Part shown: positions 27,694 through 40,620 of the stretch, piece after piece
Layout: the number at the start of each line of letters is the position of its first letter
How positions within the stretch are numbered: the stretch's first letter is position 1
Assembly: GCA_008690995.1 (NCBI GenBank)
Contig: VRMN01000002.1
Span: forward strand, 744,001-808,000
Source: Porphyridium purpureum
Lineage: Eukaryota > Rhodophyta > Bangiophyceae > Porphyridiales > Porphyridiaceae
Reading direction: 5' to 3'
Length of the DNA: 64,000 nucleotides
Position numbers and translations under genes: made by a program
Notes under the pieces: generated by a model
What the model was told of the DNA's origin: nothing
Databases searched by the model: none
What the model saw: the letters and a program-made list of their open reading frames with translations, nothing else

Positions 27694-28803
27694 CTACGCC
27701 GTGCCGGCTCTGGCTGCAACGAGTTGCCTGTTGTGCAGCACACGGCCCCACTCCTCTGAGAAGAAAAAGAAGGCGCCCGAGTTCGCGGCTTCCCACACCA
27801 TCTTTGCGCGTGTGCCGCGGAAGAACGCACCGACCCCGCCTTCTCGCCACATGGTCGCGACAGTCTGCCGGATTCTGCCCGAGCAAGAAGGGTTACTAAG
27901 CACGCGGGAGCGGATGACGTCAAAGGGAGATGTCAGGACCCCGACCAAACTCCCGCACAGCATGCCAAGCGCCAGGCACTCCCAGCGCGTGAGCTCTCGC
28001 TTTCTGAATCGCTGCGCAGCGCCTTCAAGCTGATCGTACGTCGCAAATTCAAGTGCGTCGAACGGCATGGACTGGAGCAGGTTCGACTTGAAACCAGTGA
28101 ACAGTCCTGGTACGCCGCGGCTCGCCAGCACGCTGCGGAATGCATCCGACACTGTTGCATTCACTCCGGCCTGGACACGTCCCTGCATGAGGTTGAACGG
28201 TGTATCGATCAGGCTAGACATCAGGTTGGCGACGGCACCCGAACCAACGCCGGCCGCAAAATGAAACCGAGGCGGCAATTTTCGCTCACTAACGCGTTTC
28301 ACAGCATAGTACACCATTGCAAAAATAGCCGCGGTGGGAACCGCCGCCACCACGGCCTGACTGACTCCGGCGTAGAGGCCGCGCATCTTCAGCGCCATGC
28401 CCCGGGTACCGGTTTGCGGGAAGCCACAAAGCGTTGTAGAGAGCTGGCGGCGCACCTTTATGGTTTCGAGCGGATAGAGCAGCAGCGCAATCGACATTTC
28501 CGCCAGCGCGTTGGACAGAATCCTGCGACCTATACTACCCTTGCCGCTCGTTGCGCTGTCGCTTGTCATGGTCTGCGCCGCTCGCGGCGTCTCATCGCGG
28601 GCCAACAAGTGCTTTTGGTCCTGCTCGTGCCGATTTTGCTTCGCAGACGCATTCTGCGCAGGCTGCCTCACTTCCCGTTGTATTGACGGAGCGCTCTTTG
28701 TCAAAGGCAGAGGCAGCACCATAGACCCGTTCGCCGCGGAGGCATTCGTAGCCGGCGGGGCAACAAAAACGATTGAGCTCTTCATAGCGGAGTTAGCCGT
28801 CAT
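27694..28803 (-). CDS. Mitochondrial carrier family (SLC25) protein with a long N-terminal extension
   Basis: Product of 369 residues. Three carrier repeats are present: repeat 1 with PLETIKVR (about 111-118), repeat 2 with a changed motif PFNLMQGRV (Asn in place of the acidic residue) and repeat 3 with PFDVIRSRV. The spacing and LLYPLETIKVRRQ start resemble the S-adenosylmethionine carrier group (inference). About 90 residues precede repeat 1, unusual for an inner mitochondrial carrier, and contain MKSSIVFVAPPATNAS, a Phe-Val segment like the plastid signals here. This suggests a plastid-envelope carrier, as for plant SAMT-type proteins. The longer frame starts with GTG, so the ATG at 28803 is used; 28785 is an alternative. 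Confidence 0.88.
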   Translation of the reverse strand: MTANSAMKSSIVFVAPPATNASAANGSMVLPLPLTKSAPSIQREVRQPAQNASAKQNRHEQDQKHLLARDETPRAAQTMTSDSATSGKGSIGRRILSNALAEMSIALLLYPLETIKVRRQLSTTLCGFPQTGTRGMALKMRGLYAGVSQAVVAAVPTAAIFAMVYYAVKRVSERKLPPRFHFAAGVGSGAVANLMSSLIDTPFNLMQGRVQAGVNATVSDAFRSVLASRGVPGLFTGFKSNLLQSMPFDALEFATYDQLEGAAQRFRKRELTRWECLALGMLCGSLVGVLTSPFDVIRSRVLSNPSCSGRIRQTVATMWREGGVGAFFRGTRAKMVWEAANSGAFFFFSEEWGRVLHNRQLVAARAGTA

Positions 28804-29739
28804 GTGACCTAAATTTTGCTCAGACGAAGCGTCTGTCACCTCTTGCGTCGCGTTCCCACACCCCGGAATCTTCCACTCGTCGACGTGCGCCTCTGTCCAA
28901 AGTACGCAAACAGAGCGATCACATCACGCCCGTGGCCGCGCGGTATTTTTTTCGTTTTTGTTTTTTGCATCTCGCACACAAAACAGACGACCACAGAGGA
29001 GCAGCTGAACACACTCCCACTCAGCAGCACCTCCTGCCAATTCGTAACCGCGCCTCGGCGAAAAGCCGCGATTTAGATAAGGAAAGTGCGTGGGTACAGT
29101 CATCACGGTGAACGGTGGGCGTCACGCCTGGAAGCACACTTGTGCACCGCGAGCGCACCGCGTCGGCCGCAAGCCGCAAGCTTAAAAACCGGTGTATAAA
29201 ATAAAGTGTTTTACAATGTTAAATAGGTACAGTTGTGGGAATGGAGACGTACAGTGATTTTCGAGGTTTGTGTACGATGCGGTGCGTCCGGACGTCGGGG
29301 AAGGTTTGCAATGGTTTCAGTGGCGCGTCAGCAGGCTTGGTGTCAGGCGAGGTCGTACGTCAGGCGATGCGAGCATGTCTGAATATTGCGGGTAGTGCCG
29401 CGGCGCGCGCCCAGGCGCAACGGTTGACTTGACCATGTCGTGGTGGTATCTCTCCTGGAAGCGCTGAACTTTCCGTGCCTCGGGGTAGGACTGGCAACGA
29501 TGCGGCCGGTCGTCCGAAGGATACACTGCTGCTGATGGAATACATGTTGCAAGACGATACGGGAATGGACGCGAAGAGAAAAAAAGGCGCTTGTTGTCCT
29601 GGCAACATATAAAGAGTTCGGCTCGTGCGTGTGTGTGAGAGAGGGAGACACACAGAGAGAAAGAGAGAGAGTCGCACGAGAGGCAGCGCGCGTCGTAGAC
29701 CATTCTGTGCGAGCAAACAAGCCCTGCAGGCTGCGCACC
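28804..29739. promoter_or_regulatory. Divergent intergenic region with GTACAGT motifs
   Basis: This 936-bp region separates the carrier (minus) from an unknown gene (plus). GTACAGTCATCACGGTG is at 29094, GTACAGTTGTG at 29227, GTACAGTGATTTT at 29249 and GTAC at 29272. An AT-rich TATAAAATAAAG-like string sits at 29203. A GA-rich tract (29638-29672) lies just before the unknown gene and may be its leader. Small open frames look spurious. Confidence 0.4.
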
Positions 29740-30261
29740 ATGTCCAACGAAGCTTCACTGTACAGTAGCAGCAGCAGCATTGATACTCTGGGTCCTGCCA
29801 GGCACCGCAGCAAGCAGGCGTGTTTCGACGGCTCGTCCGTGTCGGATGATCTGCTCTGGGTCGTGTCGGTTTGCAGTGACGACATTTTGCGCATGTGCGA
29901 GCTTCTTCAGCGCACCGAGGTGCTTGCCACCCACGAGTCTGCGCGTCGGCGTGCTTCGAGAATCAAACGCCGTGCCCAGCGACTGCAGACCAAATCGCGT
30001 GCCTTGTTGTGCGAAGACTTGACGCTTGGTCGGACGTCCATGCCGGCCGGACAGCGTGCTGTAGCGAGAAGTGGCGTGCGCAGTTTGGGCTGCACTCGGT
30101 GTCTGCCTGAAGAAGTTCTCGAAATGGGCATCGTTGACGCTCCGCAATTTGAACGCTTGCAGCAGCACCTTATGGACATTCGTATGGAGTTGGTCGCGCT
30201 CCAGTCTTGGAAAATCGAGATGAGCGATGGCATCCACCACACAGGGGACCCGATGGAATGA
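29740..30261 (+). CDS. Small protein of unknown function
   Basis: Product of 173 residues from the ATG at 29740 (MSNEASLYSSSSSIDTLG). The N-terminal 30 residues are Ser-rich. The rest has helical heptad patterns, a basic block (ARRRASRIKRRAQRL) that could be a nuclear signal, and a C-terminal helix QFERLQQHLMDIRMELVALQ that could be a coiled coil. No family is recognised. An overlapping minus-strand frame of 225 codons is less protein-like (His/Thr repeats from a TG tract). Confidence is moderate because only composition supports it. Confidence 0.55.
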   Translation: MSNEASLYSSSSSIDTLGPARHRSKQACFDGSSVSDDLLWVVSVCSDDILRMCELLQRTEVLATHESARRRASRIKRRAQRLQTKSRALLCEDLTLGRTSMPAGQRAVARSGVRSLGCTRCLPEEVLEMGIVDAPQFERLQQHLMDIRMELVALQSWKIEMSDGIHHTGDPME

Positions 30262-30621
30262 TTTTGGAACCAGCGTTTCCGCCTTGTCGGTTCTATTCGT
30301 GTGGTTCTGATGCAGATAACCGTCTAAGAGTCCTGACGGTTCTGTGTGCGGTCTCATTGTAAAGGAACAATGAAAGCGTCCTGCGTTCTGTGTGTGTGTG
30401 TGTGCGTGTGTGCATGTGCATGGCTGCAGCATGAGCCTCGCTCGCTCCGTAGTTCTTCACAGCAGACGACCTCATGCAGCTGAGAACGAGCAATTTGCCC
30501 TGAGGACAGGAAGAAGGGCCTCCGAAGAGGAAAGAAATTCTTTTAAAATAACACGGGATTTCGACCCAACAAAGTGATACAAGAGTCTGCTGTCGAACAA
30601 GACTCGAAAAGGACATCTGTA
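30262..30621. other. Convergent spacer with TG microsatellite
   Basis: This 360-bp spacer between two 3' ends holds a TG/CATG tract at about 30390-30422 and nothing else that I can name. Confidence 0.5.
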
Positions 30622-31671
30622 CTAGTTCCATAAAGCTGCTGGTGGCAGATAACCGCGCGCACTCTCGTGCAAGTCTGCGCTCAGCATCGATACATTCTCG
30701 CCCAGCTTTACACTGTTTTCCCAAGATGGCGCCGAGGACGCTAGCCCGGCGAAGAGCGTATATTCAGACGAATCTTCTGATGCGGAAATTCCAAACGCAT
30801 CTTCTTCGCACAAACCAGCCACCGATTCCAAGCGCGATAGCACTTCATCGTCCACGTCCGTAGCAGACATCTGTGGCACGAGCCCACCATGCTCGTCAAC
30901 AGAGCGGAACAGCGCCCAGAGCTCTTCATCCACAAGGCCTTGACCTTGCGCGGCTTCGTGATACTCAAGCGGTCCATACTGTGGCAGATGCTGGGACGGC
31001 TGCTGCGCATTCACCTGGAGATTTTCATCAATGAGAAGCGCTTGCTGCTGCTCGTTCTGCTGCAGATTCTGGGAAACTTCTGTTGCTTGGAAATCGTGCG
31101 CTGCGGTCCACGAGCCAGAGCACGGTGAAGGAAGCTGCTGCTGCTGCTCGCGTGTCTCGACTGTATCGCTGAGTATCAGTGTCGGTGGGCGATGGAAGCC
31201 GACGTGAGAAGCGCCTGGGATGCCGCGCCGTTCTGGCCCCGCCGAGTACGAGACTGCCGGGCTCTGGGGTGACATATGCCTGTGGACTGCAGAGTGCAGC
31301 TTTGAAGGCGCGGCTCGAGTTTCAGGCACACCTGCAGGGCGCGACTGGCACGTCGGCTCGGCCTGGTTTGCCGGGCCGGGAGCCGCCGGTGCGGCGGAAT
31401 CTTGCGACGAGGCGGTCGCCTCGAGCGCGTCTGTTTTCCTGAGCTTGAGGAAGAACTTTTGGGCGTGGCTGCGCACTTGCACAATGTCCTTTGTGCCAAC
31501 ATGCTCTGTGACGCACTTCCAATTGCGGTCAAACAATTTCAGCGCCTCGAGAAAGCGCTCGTGCTCGCTCTCGGTCCATGCCTCGCGCACCTTGGTCCTT
31601 GTGTACTGCTTCCGGACCTTGTCACTCTTCTTATTCACGCGTCCCGCGCGCGGCGCCGGAAATACCATCAT
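30622..31671 (-). CDS. MYB-related transcription factor, SHAQKYF class
   Basis: Product of 349 residues. A single MYB repeat at about 27-80 has the Trp residues of [20 protein letters not shown] and [12 protein letters not shown], and the signature [14 protein letters not shown] (SHAQKFF at 68-74). This class binds GATAA or evening-element-like sites and includes LHY/CCA1/REVEILLE clock proteins of plants and similar factors of algae. A basic stretch before it ([17 protein letters not shown]) is likely a nuclear signal. The rest is Gln-, Pro- and Ser-rich with an acidic C-terminal quarter ([21 protein letters not shown]), a plausible activation region. The longer frame starts with GTG; the ATG pair at 31671/31668 gives [10 protein letters not shown]. 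Confidence 0.88.
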   Translation of the reverse strand: MMVFPAPRAGRVNKKSDKVRKQYTRTKVREAWTESEHERFLEALKLFDRNWKCVTEHVGTKDIVQVRSHAQKFFLKLRKTDALEATASSQDSAAPAAPGPANQAEPTCQSRPAGVPETRAAPSKLHSAVHRHMSPQSPAVSYSAGPERRGIPGASHVGFHRPPTLILSDTVETREQQQQLPSPCSGSWTAAHDFQATEVSQNLQQNEQQQALLIDENLQVNAQQPSQHLPQYGPLEYHEAAQGQGLVDEELWALFRSVDEHGGLVPQMSATDVDDEVLSRLESVAGLCEEDAFGISASEDSSEYTLFAGLASSAPSWENSVKLGENVSMLSADLHESARGYLPPAALWN

Positions 31672-34087
<2,416 letters not shown>

Positions 34088-34433
34088 CCCTTCCATCCTT
34101 TGCTAAGACATGTTCAGATAAAACGAAAGCGAGCCTGCGTGGTCCTCCCTCCTTTCATTGAGAAAGACGACGCGCGAAAGAAGCTGTGTCTCGCGTCTGT
34201 GCCACGGGTCCAACACGGCCAGAGCACTTCAAGCTCTTTGCTGGCGGTTGCTGGGCGTGCGCATTACGGATGCAACACCGTGAAAAGCATGCGGCCGTCC
34301 TGAAAACAGGTGGCACGAGCCAGTCGTCGCATGCATCAACGCTGAACACGGATCTGCACCGAATCATTCAATGCACTGAGTCTCCCTCAAATGCCTGCGC
34401 AACGCGAATTCAACACGCGGTTTCAGCTCCGCT
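34088..34433. other. Convergent spacer, 346 bp
   Basis: Lies between the 3' ends of UDP-glucose epimerase and MLH1. Nothing recognisable is seen. Confidence 0.4.
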
Positions 34434-36764
34434 TCAGCACCGTTCAAAGACCTTGTACAATTTGTCCAGCGTCGACAGTATCACAAAGTGACTTCCTTGC
34501 TCAAGCTGTCGAGGTACTGAAAAGTCTTGCCGCATCAACGCAAGCGCACTGTAGTTGAGCATCCGCTCGTATTCGCGAAACGGCGCGCTCGCGCGGGTAG
34601 TGAGCGATTCGCCATTTGGCAGAGCGTAATAATTCGCCAGTGTCTCCGCGATGGCGTGCAAGCACGGCTTCTCAACCGAATAGTCTATCATGAAAGCCAG
34701 GTCGTGCATCAAGTCAGGCCACCAAGCCGGGTCTGGCGAGTGCAAAGGCAAAACACTTGGCATCGACACCAGATGGCCGTCTCGAATTTCGATCGAAAAA
34801 TAGTCCGACAAAAGGCCTGCACGCTCATTGAGAATTCGGAGAGCGTCAGCAACAGACGCACTCTTTTCTCGCTCTGTGTCTCTATCTCTGTCGGCGGTTC
34901 CGTCGCGCAACCGCAAAAGATGCTCGACCGACAGTGCAGGCTCTAGTTGCATCTGGTCTAGGTTTGAGAAGCGATGCAGTATGATTTGGTACACCAGCGC
35001 GCGCAAAAGCGAATACACCCTTAGCAGCACCACCCGAGACTGGTGCTGAACAACACAGAACCATTGCTCGTCTTGCACGAACGCACCGACAAAGACGTGT
35101 TCCCGGAGAAGGCGCTCGAGCTCGGCGCTCGAATCTGCCCGGCTCTCATCCAATAACTCGTGGATACTGTCAAGCAGCGGCGGTGCGCCGCTCGTGCGCA
35201 AGCGGGCCCTTTTCACGGCGGCACTGCTACTTATCACATCATGATTGCTGCCTGGTTGGCACTCCCGATCACCATCGCGTTCAGGTGCATCGTTTTCTTC
35301 CTCTGCATCTGCGTCAAGACCTTCCGGGGTTGCTGCGTTCGTATAGCTCCTGCAATGTCTAGTCTTCATGGAAAGCCGCCCGGTATCGTGCGATAAGTAG
35401 GGCTCAATTGATCCCAACGGATTCTTCGAGTCTGTGCGGACGCGCAAGTGCGCCGGAACGTTCTCTACGTGCTGTTGCCGTTGCTGCGAAAGACTCAAGT
35501 TCGAAGCCTTCTTTTGGGGCTGAAAATCCGCTTCTTCGTCATCCGCACCTTCCGGGCACGCAGGATTGGAAAGCTGTCTCTTCTGCTGAGCTGTTTGCTC
35601 GGCGCGAGTCCCGGTGGGCAGCGGTTGAGTGAGGACACCCTGGACCAAATATGTCCGCGACGTCTGGGCAGACTTTAAGCGATCGCTTACTTTCTGTGAC
35701 AAGCTCTGAAGGAGCGCGTTGAGGTGTAAAAGCTGCACCTCGCTCTTTGTTGGATGAATATTTGCATCCACGTCTTCCGGAGGCATACTGACGTCCAAAT
35801 ATGCAAACGGGTACGTACCCTTGGGCAGCAAGTCCCCGTAGACCGCCAGCAGCGCTCTCTTGATCGGTGCACAGTTCACCAACCGCCCGTTTATGAAGCA
35901 CACAAAAACAAATCGCTTGGCGTTGTAGTTGGCGTTTGACACCAAACACGAGCCCGAGATGTGTACTTCTGGGAGCACGACGGACAGTTCGGTCAGTTCC
36001 TGAGCAATAGAGGACCCGTACACCGTACGCACCACGCTTCGCGCATCATCACATCCAGTAGTGCGTAAATCAACCAGAACGCCTCCACTTGCGCCGCCAC
36101 CAGCCCCTCCGGATGTCACAGCACCAGTCTTCTTGCACGTGAACGACTTGCGGTGATGTCGAATGGCGTATTTGCCAACTACATCCAGCACAGCTCGATA
36201 TTCCTCACTAGCTGGCCGCATGCTCCGGCGTCGAGTGGGCATATTGTAGAAAAGGTCTTCAACAACGATCGTTGTGCCTGGGTTACCGGCGACCTTCTTC
36301 GGAAATCCGGCCACCAATTCGCCGTCATGGTATGCCGCCTCAAGCGCGTGCGTGTGCTCTCGTACCATACTGACCACCTTGACGCGCGCCACTTGCGAAA
36401 TACTGGCGAGTGCCTCGCCGCGAAAGCCATACGTATGCGCAGTGCGGAGATCCTGAAGCGACGCGATTTTCGAAGTCGCGTGGCGTTGGCAAAGCAGCGG
36501 CAAATCGTACGCCGCAATGCCTCGCCCGTCATCGCTCACATGCAGAGAAATATGCATACCTGCTGCGCGGACACACACAGACACATTCACCGACGTTGCA
36601 TCGGCATCCAGCGCGTTCTCGAGCAGCTCTTTGACTGCACCGGCGAGATCGACCACCGCCTCGCCCGCTGCGATGCTGCGCACAACATCTTCTGGAAGCA
36701 CCCGAATGGGGCCCCTCGCTCTTTCGTGCACTGGAGCTGCGCTTGGAACGCCACCAGAGCTCAT
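34434..36764 (-). CDS. MLH1: DNA mismatch repair protein MLH1
   Basis: Product of 776 residues. The N-terminal GHKL ATPase is complete: KELLENALDADATSV, VSDDGRGI, RHATSKI and YGFRGEALASISQ, followed by the transducer domain with SFTCKK and NGRLVNC. A variable acidic linker (about 370-520) leads to the C-terminal dimerisation domain. The last residues are KLYKVFERC, the FERC end that identifies MLH1 and contributes to the endonuclease site of the MLH1-PMS partner, so PMS1/PMS2 and MLH3 are excluded. MLH1 with PMS1/PMS2-type partners acts after MutS proteins in mismatch repair. The longer frame starts with TTG; the ATG at 36764 gives MSSGGVPSAAPVHERARG. Confidence 0.95.
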   Translation of the reverse strand: MSSGGVPSAAPVHERARGPIRVLPEDVVRSIAAGEAVVDLAGAVKELLENALDADATSVNVSVCVRAAGMHISLHVSDDGRGIAAYDLPLLCQRHATSKIASLQDLRTAHTYGFRGEALASISQVARVKVVSMVREHTHALEAAYHDGELVAGFPKKVAGNPGTTIVVEDLFYNMPTRRRSMRPASEEYRAVLDVVGKYAIRHHRKSFTCKKTGAVTSGGAGGGASGGVLVDLRTTGCDDARSVVRTVYGSSIAQELTELSVVLPEVHISGSCLVSNANYNAKRFVFVCFINGRLVNCAPIKRALLAVYGDLLPKGTYPFAYLDVSMPPEDVDANIHPTKSEVQLLHLNALLQSLSQKVSDRLKSAQTSRTYLVQGVLTQPLPTGTRAEQTAQQKRQLSNPACPEGADDEEADFQPQKKASNLSLSQQRQQHVENVPAHLRVRTDSKNPLGSIEPYLSHDTGRLSMKTRHCRSYTNAATPEGLDADAEEENDAPERDGDRECQPGSNHDVISSSAAVKRARLRTSGAPPLLDSIHELLDESRADSSAELERLLREHVFVGAFVQDEQWFCVVQHQSRVVLLRVYSLLRALVYQIILHRFSNLDQMQLEPALSVEHLLRLRDGTADRDRDTEREKSASVADALRILNERAGLLSDYFSIEIRDGHLVSMPSVLPLHSPDPAWWPDLMHDLAFMIDYSVEKPCLHAIAETLANYYALPNGESLTTRASAPFREYERMLNYSALALMRQDFSVPRQLEQGSHFVILSTLDKLYKVFERC

Positions 36765-37028
36765 GGAGACCGAGTGCAATCGCCGTGGTTCATATTCCGC
36801 GATACAGACTAGCTACCTTTCGTAAAGTCGAATTTTTCTTGCTGGGCGCGCAAAAGGTCGAGCGCGAGCCAAACAAAGCCGATGAGGAGTGTTCGTTTTC
36901 CTTTTCTTTTAATTGATATGTCCACATCTGCCCTTACCGGCAAGCGAGTAGGCAAGTGAGTAACAGCCTACGGCAGCGGCGCCGAACGGCGCGCAACCCA
37001 GGTTGGGTCTCCGTCTTGGCGCTGGGGG

Positions 37029-38576
37029 TTACATGTATACATATTCTCGAAGTGCCGCATTTCTGTTCGGGTGTCTCAGCTTGCGAAGAGCCTTGGATTC
37101 AATTTGTCTAATCCTCTCCCGTGTCACCGAAAACATGTTCCCGATTTGTTCCAGCGTCTTCATCCTGCCGTCGTCGAATCCAAAACGCATGCGCACCACA
37201 TCTCGCTCGCGCGGGGTCAGTGTCTCCAAAACTGCCTCCAAATCTTCTCGGAGCAGCGATTTTGTAACATCCTGCTCGGGTGTGTCCCGGTCGCACTCGA
37301 TAAAGTTGGCCAGCGTCGAGTCGCCGTCATCACCGATAGGTGTTTCGAGCGAAACCGTGGAGCGAGCTACACGCATCATAAACTGCAGCTTCTCCAGCGG
37401 TAGGCACATTCTTTCGGCAAGCTCCTCCTCTGTCGGAGCGCGTCCAAGTCCCTGCTGAAGCTCCTTCGAGTACCGGCGCACGTGCGCCAGCGTGTCATTC
37501 ACGTGCACGGGGAGTCTGATCGGGCGCGAGTGGTCCGAAATGGCGCGCGTCATTGCCTGGCGAATCCACCACGTGGCATACGTCGAAAATTTGAATCCCT
37601 TGTCTGCATCAAACTTTTCTGTGCCACGAATCAGCCCCACCGAACCCTCCTGGATTAGGTCTTGAAACGTGAGGCCTCGATTCAAGTATCGCTTGGCGAT
37701 TGAGACCACCAGCCTCAAATTGGCCGCCACCATTTGCTCCTTTGCGCGACGACCCTGGTGCAGCGCTACGCGGAACTCGGACAGCTCGACGTTGCAACGC
37801 GCCGCCCATTCCGGCTCGGTTGGCTCACGGTCGAACAGCTCCCGGAACTCTTCAAATTCCCGCTCAAATTTGAGCAGCTGCTTGATTTTGCTGCATAAAG
37901 CCGACTCGCTCTCCGAGTTGAGCAGCGTGTACTCGCCGATTTCCTGCAAGTACGCCTTGACCGAGTCCTGCTGTCCCCGAGATCGCCTCTTGATCTTCCC
38001 ATTTGTCGTCTCTGATGAGCTGCTGCTCTTTTTCTTCTTCTTCAGCTTCTTCAAGCTCCCCGGTCGGGCCGTCGTGATCGTCGCGGACGCCTCCTCGAAG
38101 TCGTCATAGTCCACGTCCGACTCTGAATCTTCAAGAGGTGCAGGGGCGGTCACGACCGCGCCCGCGGCCCTCGTGCCAGTCCTTAATTTTGGAACGTCGT
38201 CCTCGGTCAGGCGCAGTCTCCTTTCCAGACGCAAGCGCTCGTTCCGCAGCTGCTCGTCCTCGCGCGCCGGCACGATGCCGCCGGGCGAGGACGAGACAGC
38301 AGTGGCCTCGCGCTCCTGCGTGACCGCGGCGCTCATGACCTGATCGACCTTGCGGCGCAATTGGCGCGGCTTGGGCGCCTGCGCGCCGCCTTTACTGTTG
38401 CGCGACAGCGGAATGCGCTTGCCCATGCCGGCTGCCTGCACCATGACGACGCCATTCTGCAGACCCGCCGCATCGCACACAGTTGCCACCGACACGGCCA
38501 CCACGGGCGCGCCCCAACTTCTCCTGCCGGCCACGCTCACATGTGAGCTACTCACATACGCCGTCATCTCGCCCAT
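37029..38576 (-). CDS. Plastid RNA polymerase sigma-70-type factor (nuclear-encoded)
   Basis: Product of 515 residues. The C-terminal 320 residues contain sigma regions 1.2 to 4.2: [13 protein letters not shown] (1.2), [34 protein letters not shown] (2.1-2.2), [21 protein letters not shown] (2.3-2.4), [16 protein letters not shown] (3.0), and [20 protein letters not shown] (4.2 helix-turn-helix). It directs the plastid-encoded polymerase to -35/-10 promoters. The first 190 residues are Ser/Ala-rich with basic, Lys-rich patches; [17 protein letters not shown] is a likely transit peptide with Tyr-Val where others have Phe-Val. The open frame continues upstream through a Glu/Arg-rich stretch, which is a purine tract and not protein-like, so the ATG at 38576 (or 38567) is used. 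Confidence 0.93.
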   Translation of the reverse strand: MGEMTAYVSSSHVSVAGRRSWGAPVVAVSVATVCDAAGLQNGVVMVQAAGMGKRIPLSRNSKGGAQAPKPRQLRRKVDQVMSAAVTQEREATAVSSSPGGIVPAREDEQLRNERLRLERRLRLTEDDVPKLRTGTRAAGAVVTAPAPLEDSESDVDYDDFEEASATITTARPGSLKKLKKKKKSSSSSETTNGKIKRRSRGQQDSVKAYLQEIGEYTLLNSESESALCSKIKQLLKFEREFEEFRELFDREPTEPEWAARCNVELSEFRVALHQGRRAKEQMVAANLRLVVSIAKRYLNRGLTFQDLIQEGSVGLIRGTEKFDADKGFKFSTYATWWIRQAMTRAISDHSRPIRLPVHVNDTLAHVRRYSKELQQGLGRAPTEEELAERMCLPLEKLQFMMRVARSTVSLETPIGDDGDSTLANFIECDRDTPEQDVTKSLLREDLEAVLETLTPRERDVVRMRFGFDDGRMKTLEQIGNMFSVTRERIRQIESKALRKLRHPNRNAALREYVYM

Positions 38577-39609
38577 GCAGCGCACGCTCCTTCCACCCCA
38601 GCCCTTCTCTCTCCCCACCGTCCCCAACCCTCCCCTTCCAACCGCCGTTCGTTCCCCACCCCAACCCCCCGTTCCCACCCCACACCCTCTCCACTCCCCA
38701 GCACGCCGTTCTCCCCTTCCCTCTTCCCTCCGTCTCCCTCCCTCTTTCTCTCTCTCCACATCTACCCGTCGTCGTCCCCCCCCCCTCTCTTCTTCTTCTT
38801 CTTCTTCTTCTTCTCTCCCATGTAGCCAACAGCAGCTACACACGGCGATGCACACTACACAACATCATCACGTTGGTTCGGCCGGCTTGCGCGAGAGAGA
38901 GAGAGCGTGCTCGCATGGCTTATTGGCTTTCTTGCTTTCTTGTGCTGGCTTTCGCATTCTTTTCCTATTCAAAACCCCCCACCACATCAACCACGCCAAC
39001 AAGATCACATTCATCCATTCACCCAACAGATCGTGTGTGTTTATCAAAAGGATCAAAGAACAACAAGACCAAGAAAGCGGGGGAAATGGGGGGAACGTGC
39101 AAAGAGCCCCGCAAAAAAAGGTGAGAATCATCATCACGCCACGCGGCCATGTGGTGATTGTCGGCGGCATGTCGGGCGAAGCTTTGGAGGGCGTCGGCCG
39201 CGCACAGCAGTAAGCTGCCGCGCTACCAAAACGGGCGCGTTTGGCTACGAAGCAACAGTTAGGCAATCACGCGCTTTCCACCCGGGGGGTTTTGGCGCAC
39301 GCGCCGCGCGCGCAATACGGCATTGCATTGCCATGCCGCCCAAAAATACACAGCAGCGCACGCGCAACGGGCTACTTGGTTCTCGCCGCAGGTACAGCAG
39401 CGCGGCACGCACTGTACTTGTGCGCGGTACTGTGTGCGTCAGAAGAAGTGTACACCCTCCGGTAGGGTACAGTTTGGATGTACACTGATTCTCGCGCGGA
39501 ACCCTACGTGAGCAAGAAAAGGCACGAAGGGGAGAGAGAGCAGGCTGGTGGTTCACGGGGGTGATGGCATGGAAGCACGGAAGCGCGGAAGCGGGACAGA
39601 GTAAGGACC
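38577..39609. promoter_or_regulatory. Divergent intergenic region: pyrimidine tract plus a six-motif GTAC cluster
   Basis: This 1033-bp region separates the sigma factor (minus) and an unknown plastid gene (plus). Bases 38580-38815 are almost pure C/T on the plus strand, ending in (CTT)n at 38789-38813, which gives a purine-rich leader to the sigma gene. At 39392-39483 there are six GTAC cores (39392, 39414, 39427, 39450, 39467, 39480), several with the AGT or ACT arm. The frame of 287 codons across the pyrimidine tract is Pro/Ser low-complexity and was rejected. Confidence 0.45.
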
Positions 39610-40620
39610 ATGTACGTGGCATTTGTTGGCGCGCACGCAGCAGCGAGGATACCCCGCCACGAGGTGGGAAGATTCGGCTGCGCGATCTCGGTGCGGAATG
39701 GCCGCGCAGCGGATTGTGCGCGCTCCGGCGTCCCGCGGCTCCGTCGGACACGGCATGCGCTGCGATTGAGCATGCACGATGGCGCCGAGAACACGGCTGG
39801 CCGCGTCGACATAGACGCGCCCCCGCAGCTGACAGAGTTTGACGCGGAGCGCGATTTTGCGTGGGTGGGCCAGCAGGTCCAAGCTTGGCTGGACGCCGAG
39901 TTCATCCCTCAGACCTGCCACGCTCAGATTGGGTCGGCATGCACGGAGATTCTGCAGAAGTTTGTGGCAGACGCTTCCGAGCCGCAAGCCTCGGACATGG
40001 ACACGGACATGGCTGCCGCGGTCCTCCACGTCGCCGTCTCCCTGCAGGAACGGCCCGTGTTTGCTGATGCGTTTGTTGGTCCTTTCGACGTGGCAAACAA
40101 GGTTTCCGAGCTCTTGTTTCGGCGCGCGAATCGAGAAGTGTGCTCGTGCGACCAGTCAGATGATGAGCGTGACCGCGCACACACCGAAACCGTGATCCGC
40201 AAAATTCGCGTCGCGCAAAGCGATGCGCTTCAACGAATGCTATTTATGCGAGAGATTGTCGAGTGCTTGCGCACAGATCACGCGGATTTTGAGGTGCTCA
40301 ACATATGTCTGTGGCTCGCACTGGGTTTCGAGTACGATGCGTCGACCGGAGCTTGGGACGGCGCACGCGTAGAAAGACAAGAGGTCCTCGATCTCATGGC
40401 GAACAGTGCAACGCCGCCCGACTTTATGCGCAGCAAACCCGCGCTCGCTATTCTCGAGCGCGATATTGAGGAAGACGACCGCGTCGAGGAAGGCATTGCC
40501 GAATACATGGAGACGCTGGCTGGTCGGGACTTGGTCAAGGCACTCGAGAAGAAAAATACCGAGTCCTTTGCCCTTCGATCAACTGCGGTTGGATGGCTTC
40601 ATAACTTTGGCGACTGGTAG
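39610..40620 (+). CDS. Probable plastid protein of unknown function
   Basis: Product of 336 residues. N-terminal MYVAFVGAHAAARIPRHEV to about residue 60 is basic and low in acids with an early AFVGA, almost the same as the start of plastid uL15 (AAFVGAS) in this window; a transit peptide is likely. The mature part is helical and acidic: FAWVGQQVQAWLDAEFIPQTCH, AAVLHVAVSLQERPVFADAFVG, PFDVANKVSELLFRRAN. I believe a conserved plant/algal plastid family with WLD.EW and DVAN motifs exists, but I cannot name it with confidence. No membrane helix. An internal ATG at 39772 would remove the presumed signal. Confidence 0.75.
   Translation: MYVAFVGAHAAARIPRHEVGRFGCAISVRNGRAADCARSGVPRLRRTRHALRLSMHDGAENTAGRVDIDAPPQLTEFDAERDFAWVGQQVQAWLDAEFIPQTCHAQIGSACTEILQKFVADASEPQASDMDTDMAAAVLHVAVSLQERPVFADAFVGPFDVANKVSELLFRRANREVCSCDQSDDERDRAHTETVIRKIRVAQSDALQRMLFMREIVECLRTDHADFEVLNICLWLALGFEYDASTGAWDGARVERQEVLDLMANSATPPDFMRSKPALAILERDIEEDDRVEEGIAEYMETLAGRDLVKALEKKNTESFALRSTAVGWLHNFGDW

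Noticed and set aside
29755-30432. Minus-strand frame of 225 codons overlapping the 29740 gene
   Set aside because: Begins in a TG microsatellite (His/Thr repeats); the plus-strand frame has a better start and helical patterns.
38577-39213. Long plus-strand frames through the C/T-rich tract, and the Glu/Arg-rich upstream extension of the sigma factor
   Set aside because: Both read a purine/pyrimidine tract and give low-complexity sequence; the ATG at 38576 gives a sensible transit peptide.
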